A stretch of 64,000 nucleotides of DNA, from the NCBI RefSeq assembly GCF_050947875.1, contig NC_134573.1:63713815-63777814 (forward strand), in the 5' to 3' direction. Positions 49,701-57,900 of the stretch are shown piece after piece; positions within the stretch are counted from its first letter, which is position 1, and every line of letters begins with the position of its first letter. This stretch comes from Dermacentor variabilis (lineage: Eukaryota; Arthropoda; Arachnida; Ixodida; Ixodidae). Both the position numbers and the translations under genes were made by a program. The notes beneath the pieces are model-generated. The model saw nothing but the letters and a program-made list of their open reading frames with translations. It did no database searches and was not told the DNA's origin.

Positions 49701-52700
49701 TCACAAAATAATATATTCGTATGCCTCAAAAATTGTGCCAGAAATAACTGCTAACAATGCTGCCATGCTTTTTTGTCTATATAGTAAGTAAAGAAAATAT
49801 CACACGAACTTCAGAACTATAGCACTTCGAAACCAGCAAAGCAGTGCATGCCGCGGTGATATGAAAAACGTAAAGGCCATGAAATGAAGAAGTTGAGGAC
49901 AAATATTTGAATGAAAGTTTGTCATTCAAGAATTTTGTTTACATTTTTATACATATACAACGGCCAGGGAAGAACATCAATGCCGCTGTCCTTCGTCCCA
50001 CTGTATTGCGCAGGAGTAGCTGTCACCGGTCGTGTATTGTGAATAACTGCACCGAAATTGTAGTCGCAACAGAGTGCATATATAAAAAGTAGGAGTCCTG
50101 CAAAATATACGTTAGAAAAGCGAAGCTACAATGTAATATACAAGTGCGAAGATACAGCTTGAAAAAGGGCCCCAAAAAGTGTCACTAGAAATAAAGTTCA
50201 CTGCATGTATACACAAAACCTCGCAACAAGATATTTAAATATACGTGTAAGTCTCCAATAACTCTACGTCTCTAAGCAAAAGTCACTGTATATAATGCGT
50301 CAAAGCAAATGAACACGATGTTCAATTGCACATTCATAGATCCCAAAATCTTTAGGGCCGCTGCCCCTCCCTCCACTCGCCCGATGGATCGCCCACGACG
50401 GAAGGCGGTGCCCCTCCTCCTCCCTTTTCTGCCATGCGCACCCAAGACTGAGCCACCATCACCGGCTCAACCCCCCCCCCCCTCCCCTATGCTTTCACTC
50501 GCACATACAGCATGCGGCACGCGGTGACGATGTTATCGGCCTTGGACTTTATACGAAACATGACAGCGACGGCGACGGCAGGAATGCGGCTGGAGTGTCC
50601 CTATAATTGCCATCGCAAAAATATAATAAGAGTGCGGCAAGTGAAGAGTCCCGTAGCCCATTACTTCCCGCAAAACAGGAGGAGTGGGCACCGAAATGAA
50701 AAAAAATGCCAAGGAAAGCATGTTGGCCAGAATTGAATGCCTACTTTGGTAACCTAATGTGGCTACCGATGGAATATCGGAAAAAATGTAAGCCGCTTAG
50801 TCCACAGAGAACCATACGCACTCTGGCATCCTACGCCGGCGAGACTGAAGACTTTCCTGAGACGTTGCGATAACATTGAAGGTGATGCCCTAAAGTGAAC
50901 GCGTTGCAATCCGTCGAGTTTCCACATGATGGCGGCGAGCAACCATTGTTTCCTTCACCTCCAGAAAGCGTTCAAAACTCTAGCAGGCCAAAATCCTCTC
51001 AGCCAGAGAAAAACGAACGCGCACCGAAGTGCGCCGCGCGGTGGTGGGGGCAACACGAGGAAAACGTATGCGCTCTGGATGGCTCTGGCAGACTGTCGGT
51101 AGCGAGAGCAAGAAAACTGAAGAGGTTAAATGTGTCCTCGCGAATAAAAGTCAAAGTATAAAAAATAAACAGAAACGTAGTTACCTTTGCTGGTTTTAGT
51201 GTCTTGACATGGATGCTCTGGCGCAGGTGAAAAAAACATGTTGATATTTTTTTCTGTGACATGATGGCACAAATGAACCTCCACAACGCTTCGTCTCATC
51301 GGACCTCACTGCGTGCTTTGTTTACTTGTGTGATAGTGTGTTGATTCGGCTTGTCTCGTTGTATGGTCTGACGTGCGACTTGATAAAAGTGAATGCACCT
51401 TTGGCGTTAACTGTTTCTAAGAACATTAAGCCCACAAAACTCCGGAATTGAAAATCTAAAGCGCGACTTTGGAAATGTAAATGCACCTTTAGCCTCAAGA
51501 GTTTATGAGAACTGTATACCCACAAAGTTTTAGAACTGAATTCCATGCGCTCCGTAGATTTCGCGACCTCCACGAGATGCCGCGGCGAGCCCGCTCGCCA
51601 TCAAAACGCCCTTGAAACTTTGTGCTCGGATGGGACCTTGTGCGACTCCAGGTGCATGGGCGTTGCTACGAAATCCAGCCCGAGTTCGCAATGTTCGCCC
51701 CGAGATGTTTTTTCGAGCGTGAAAAAACATTCTAGATAAAATCCAGAATGATCCCCGGCGCCGGTGCGTGGTTTTGGTGGGCGGTGCATGACAGCATAAA
51801 CAAATTTTAGGGGGGGGGGCTGTAGTCCCATAAACCCCTCCCCCCTCTGGCTACGCCCCTGACCTGCAGCACTAACGTTGAGCGCTAGAGCACCTTTGCT
51901 AGTTCCTAACACCGACTAAACAGAGCTATGGAGATATTTGCTCCCAACAACATTTTACACTTTCCTAGGAGCGCTTGGTAACCCTTCAAAACGCCTTTGC
52001 TGGTATCTGCCTTAGAAGGGCAGGTTTGGGCTAGTTTGGGTAAGGTTCTTCATTGAGGATTTCATTAATTGTTTCTGGGACCTTGGCGTAATTGGCATCG
52101 AAAGTTTTCATCTGCTTTACCCTGACTGTCTACTGTGTAGGGCGCAGCAGCAGAAAACTATCAACTCTGCTCATCCGATGGATCCGCTACTGAGGGAGGG
52201 ACAAGATACGAATAAACACTGTAGCGCTTTTTTGATTCAAGAATGACTTTGGAAAGATCTTTTACGGTCATAAGAGCATGTCCAATGCAATACAAGATCT
52301 ACACAATGATCGCTACGCTTTACGTGCAGAGATTCAAGCTCAGAATTACTCATATATTTTCTCGACTCCTGCAAAACGGCTGGACACGCTAGCTGCCCGT
52401 CAAAGCAATGGCCACGAATGTTGTGGAAATAAAGGCCAAGGCGCAAAATCATATCTATGATGGCCATGTACAGCGTGTCACGCGTACTATCTACCGTCTT
52501 GTAGGGGCCAATATAGTTTTCGTGGACGTTAAGAGCCTTGTCAGTCCAACGCATGCAGATGGCAAACTGCTCTTCACCTTTGACACACCTTGTTCCGTCA
52601 GGCATTATGCCGCAGGGCACAATGGCTGCAAACTAGCTGGAAACCGCATCTGTAACGATTTTTCACTGTATAGTGTGGGCCATGATCTCAATTAACTCGT

Positions 52701-54882
52701 TCTGCATGTCACTGCTTATCCATTTGTCCGTTTTTGTCATCAAGCTCCCCAATGCTGGAACATCCTTTTACCTCTCATCAAGGAAATCGAGTAGATTTTC
52801 ATAGTATTTAGTGCGCCCAATCAGAGCTTGGCCCGTGCGATACAGCTAGTGGGCGGAGCTTACAAGAAGGTGTAGTGCCGTCCTGGCTTGCTTCTGCTGC
52901 GTGCTGCACTGTTGTGTTAGGAGCTGTGTTGCACGAATACCCCTCCGCCTCGACGGGTTGCGGTGCAAAGAATCTAAGTGGAACTTGCTTTTCCCGTGCC
53001 GCCTAAACCTCTATATAGCTATTTATCAGTTATTAAAACCAGTGTTCACAAAATCTGGTTCTGCTGCTCCCGGCCTGCAACCCTTTACCTTGGAAAATAG
53101 AACGCACTCGTGAAGAGGCAATGCATCGCTGTTGCTGTAGTAGGATTTTCACGGGAATTTTCAAGCCAATCTCGCTGACAGGACATGTTACTCTTGTTCT
53201 TTTTTTAAAAGGTGTAGCATTAGGACGGAAGCGAACGAAGGCCGAATGGAACTGACTCTTGCTCACTCGGTTTGCTCTACGCTGAACTTCCGCCATCGAG
53301 CAAGTGCGCGCTGCCTGCCTTGCTCATGTCCACTAGTTTTCCGGTTTGGTCAAGTGGCCCGGACGTCCCAGATGTTTCTACAAAGAGAAGAGTATAAGTT
53401 ATTTACTGTTGCTTGTGGGGTAATCTCGGCAGATGCGTAAGTGCTCCATGCACACAGTGAGAGACTACCCTCCTTGTAAAGTTGTGGGGCATGAGTTATA
53501 TATAGCCTCAGTGCTGGAGACAATTTACTTGCAGAACAGTGTGTGGACGATGGAGATGACTGGGAAAACTGCATGGAAGCAGTCTGTAGTCGTTGTCTGT
53601 TGGCAATACCTGGCGGTTGCAAGTTCCAACAGGGTTCCTGCGAGAGTCACGAGATTTCAGTTGCTTCCATTTAATACGCAGTTTTATACGAGAAGCCTTA
53701 CCGTTAGAGCATGTTTCTTGCACATTGTGGCTGCAGTGCAGGGACAGAAACTCAGGACAGGTACCGACTGCTAACAACTCCAAATGAGGAAGTGAATAAC
53801 TCAATAAAATTTACACGTGCGCTCAAGAAGTGTAAAGAAGAGCCTACAAGCGTGTATTGTTATGGATTTTCGGTTCTTTCACATACGCGTTTTGGTGATG
53901 GCAGGATGAAACTGTCGATCTTCTCTTCAGAAGGCGGCTTTGTGGCACACATACGACTCGCGTGTACCACTATCCCTCCGAGAATGAGGTGGTGCAGCCT
54001 GGATTGACGGAAACTAGGTGCTACAAGGGCTGACAGGACTTTACAGGGTTGTCGCTACCAGTAAATTTTGTAAACATGATTGATTAACGAACGCTCGTAG
54101 TCTTCATGAGCGTCTGCGCAATATTAACACCTCACAATTTTATCCTTTCACGCGTTGCTATTTTTACCGTGGCAAAGATAGCGCAATGCGGAGTGTGCGA
54201 AGGCGGCGAGGTTGGGCAGGCGGCACCGAGCGCGCTGAATGCAAGTGGTGGGGCAATGGAAGATTGGGCACGACTCTTTTTCGGCGGCGTAACTTAACCG
54301 CTTCTCCTATAGGCGTGCAAGGAATGCGCCGGTCAAGCTGGTGACATATTTGTGACAATATTGGCATGTATCGGGACGGTGTTTCAAGGATTACATACAG
54401 TGCGCATACACGTATAATATGCATTCACAATCACGAAAGAGTGCGAATAAAATAAAGGAAGCAAGATAATCGTCGCGATGTCACAGTTCTTTCCAGTAAT
54501 TAGGGTTTGCTCACTGCGGTGGAGGTTTGATCTGGTAGAGAGTCGTGCCGGCGCCGTAGTTTGGTGTTGCATACTGCGTCGGGCAAACGGATACGTTCAT
54601 TTTATACGTCTACTCTAGTTATTTTCACGCGTTGTCGGTGGTACATGCAAGGTACGAGCCTTGAGACACTTTGCATACCAGTATTTGCTTAGCATCCCCA
54701 CCTCCGTTTACGGAGTCCGTGGATCTTGTTGCCATTAGCGAGAGAACATCACGGGCGACATGTTAAAAAGGAATCTCGTAGGCATGTATATGTTCGTCAC
54801 TTTCACAGAGGTTGGTGCACCAATCCAAATGTTATAAATAAATTCGATAAAAAGCAAAATTAGTCGTGCTCTTTTTCAAAAC

Positions 54883-54963
<81 letters not shown>

Positions 54964-57900
54964 CTGAGAGTCTGCCAGGATTGTAGGTTAAGGACACGCG
55001 TACGAAAAACGTATGCTTTATTGCCTACGTTTCGGCCGGGCACCAATGGCCGGACAGCGACTGAAACGTAGGAAAGAAGGCATCGTTTTTCGTACGTGTG
55101 TCCTCAACCTACAATCCTGGCAGACTCTCGCTTGTGAGCGAGAGTCTGCCAAAATCCAATATATAAGTCTGCCAATATATAAGTGAGCGCAGAGTATATA
55201 AGCGCATCTCGCGATGTGGCAAGTCGTGCAGTCATCGCTTGCGTGAGCCCCACCTTGGCGCAAATGCGGACGACCTCCAAGCTGTCGTCCTTTTCGAACA
55301 CGGAGTGCCTCTGGTACTCCCACTCGAACACTGGTTCGAGCAGCGTCGACAGCACGAACAATTTTCCCAGGGAGACTCCAGCGCTGGCGAAGGTCTGGCT
55401 GAACGCTGTCATCGTGACGTTGGAGAGCAGGTGCGGATGCCGGAAGATGGCCACAGAGTCCGGCCTCAGTCTGTGCGCAGCATTCCGGTGGGGCAAATGC
55501 TTCTGGAAGATGTGCAGCCATGATCGCAGCTGAGAGGCGTTAAGGAAGTGGAAGGCCTTCTGCATCTGTGATGGACAAAGAGAGGCCGCATTTCTGTAAG
55601 CACGATGGCTGCAGGAGGATAGCGCAGCGAAAGAAGCGCAAGGAAATTGACAAACAAGAGTGCTACAGCGAATTTTATGCTTGGTGAGGATGTCTTTCAG
55701 TTTTCGTGGTGTGCCCTGCACCACTGGCGCATGGAATTTGATTTTGTGAATACACCCATAGTTGTGAAATGTGCCCGTTGTTTTGAATTCATGAACGTAC
55801 GAGCAAGCCTAATATTGGTACAAGCCTCGACAGGTCGACGAGCACTGTAGCGATTCCTTGCGCAGACGCGCTACCATTCAGACAGCTGTCAGCCAAGAAA
55901 AGCACAAAGCAGCACATAGGTCGTCTGTCCCCAACTCGTTGCCATAAATGCCAAAATAGCCAAGTGCAGAGCCCCCCGGCATAGTAAGAAGCTTCGTGAC
56001 ATGGAAACGTCTGCGGAAAAGCAAAGGCGGTGACATGGATACAAACTGCGAGAAATGACTGTAGACGACGTTATTCGCTGGCGCACATGTGTATTCAACT
56101 TTTGTGTTTATATATTTATTTAACTTCATTTTCTTACTTACAACGCCAACCGGCACTCCAGTAGTTTGAGGAGCACTTGACGCGGCATCTTGACCCGTCA
56201 GTGATTAGCGAAGTAGCAGAAGTGATGTGGTTGAGGAAGGACCTGTTAAGGCCGTCATAGTCACTGGTGCACAGATATCGATGATGGTGCCCCGATTTCC
56301 GCCGTCATCGCAAAAGCCTTATGGCGCGTGCTGAGTAACGTATCGTCACAGTTGCCATTAAGAGTTCTGTTGACACATTCATAATGTGCAATGTACGCAT
56401 TTCCAAAGCCGGTCCCAGTGCGTCCGTTCTCTTCCCGGTGCTACACGAATCTATTTTTCGCGTCAACTTCATGTTTGCTCTGTGAATTGTTAGAGGGGTT
56501 TTCTTGCACATGGAGCTCCACCATCCATGCGGCCACATTATTCAGGTGCTTCTTGAAACAAAAGCGTCCCTGGTGCCTTTTTCTCATCTCCCTGCATGAG
56601 ACTACGCCGCATTTTCCGGTTTTGAGTGTCCTTTAACAGCCAGGAGACGCTTTGCAAGTTTCGAAGTTCAACACGACATGTGAAAGTGGGAAAGAGGCCG
56701 GTTTCGATTATTGGAACCTGACGGCATCTGTGGAAAACTTGTTCGACGAGTCCTTTGAAACGATAAGTGGTACGCCGCAATGGCCGCTGAATCGCACTAT
56801 TTGCGTCCTCCTTTCATGTCGGGCTGTCTCAGCACAGTCGTGGCAGTAAAAGCTCGTCCCACGTGCCTCGCCTATCTAAACTTGAGATCATGCCATCAAG
56901 ATCTCCTTCAAGGTACCTCGCTGACTAAATTACCCTCCTGTAGCGAGAATACAATAGGTCTGCATTCTATATTAACCGGCGTATGATATCGTCGTTGTGT
57001 CGTCTCCAGTAATTTCGGGCCTTTTCATGGCAATTCATTGCGCACTCCCGGACTCGCACGCTTAATACCCATATTGGTAGACCACCGTACATGTGTCAGT
57101 GCAAAAGCGCCATGTTTGGCAAGCAGAGGGTGAGAAAAGGCTTGCAAAGATATTGTACAATCTTCCTTAGGTTGCCGGCCTCACATGTCATCGAGGAGGA
57201 AAGTGTTCGAGAGTTTTTCGTCGGTTATCATAGTCTCATTATGCATTTAACAAACGGCATGCACCGCGTGCCAAGCGTCGAAGATGTAGTCCACTGTTTC
57301 AAATGCCGCCTGTTTTCTTCCATCAACTACTGTTCTTGCAAGTGGAAACTAGTATCTTGATGAAAAGATCCCCGTGAAGGCCACCCATTCTTACGCATTA
57401 CGGCGTCTACCAGTTTAGTACCTTTACATTTGGGCTCACCAGTGCACGCGTGACGAGCATTTGCCCAACCGTTCACTCTTCGCAATATTAGGCGCTGGTC
57501 TTAGTGGCGTTCTCTGCGGAACGCGGTAACATCGCAAAAGAAGGCAACACGCACACAAAAAAGCGTGCTACACAAATATGTCCATTCCTGTATTATCTTT
57601 TTGTTTCTTTGTCCGCAGCCTTAATGCTCCATGCCGCCTAGCATTGTTCGAATCGTCGTCCTACTGCATCACGTTCGTCTTGCGGTCGAGAAGGATAACT
57701 AGCAATGCCGAGAAAAAAATTCAAAGGGTTGACGTTCGCTGCAGCAGCCCCCTCTCGATGGAGGCGAAATCACTACTGCTCCTTTGCTGAGGCGAATTAG
57801 CGTGCCTTGAAGTGAGACGAGTGCAGTGAAAATTATTCTGAACCTCCGCGCTGTTGCCTCGTCATAGTTCTAGGGCGCCCTATTAAGAATAAACGCGTTA

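Noticed and set aside
53433..53804. Opposed ORFs of 113, 98 and 64 codons
   Set aside because: They are mutual shadows without domain features.
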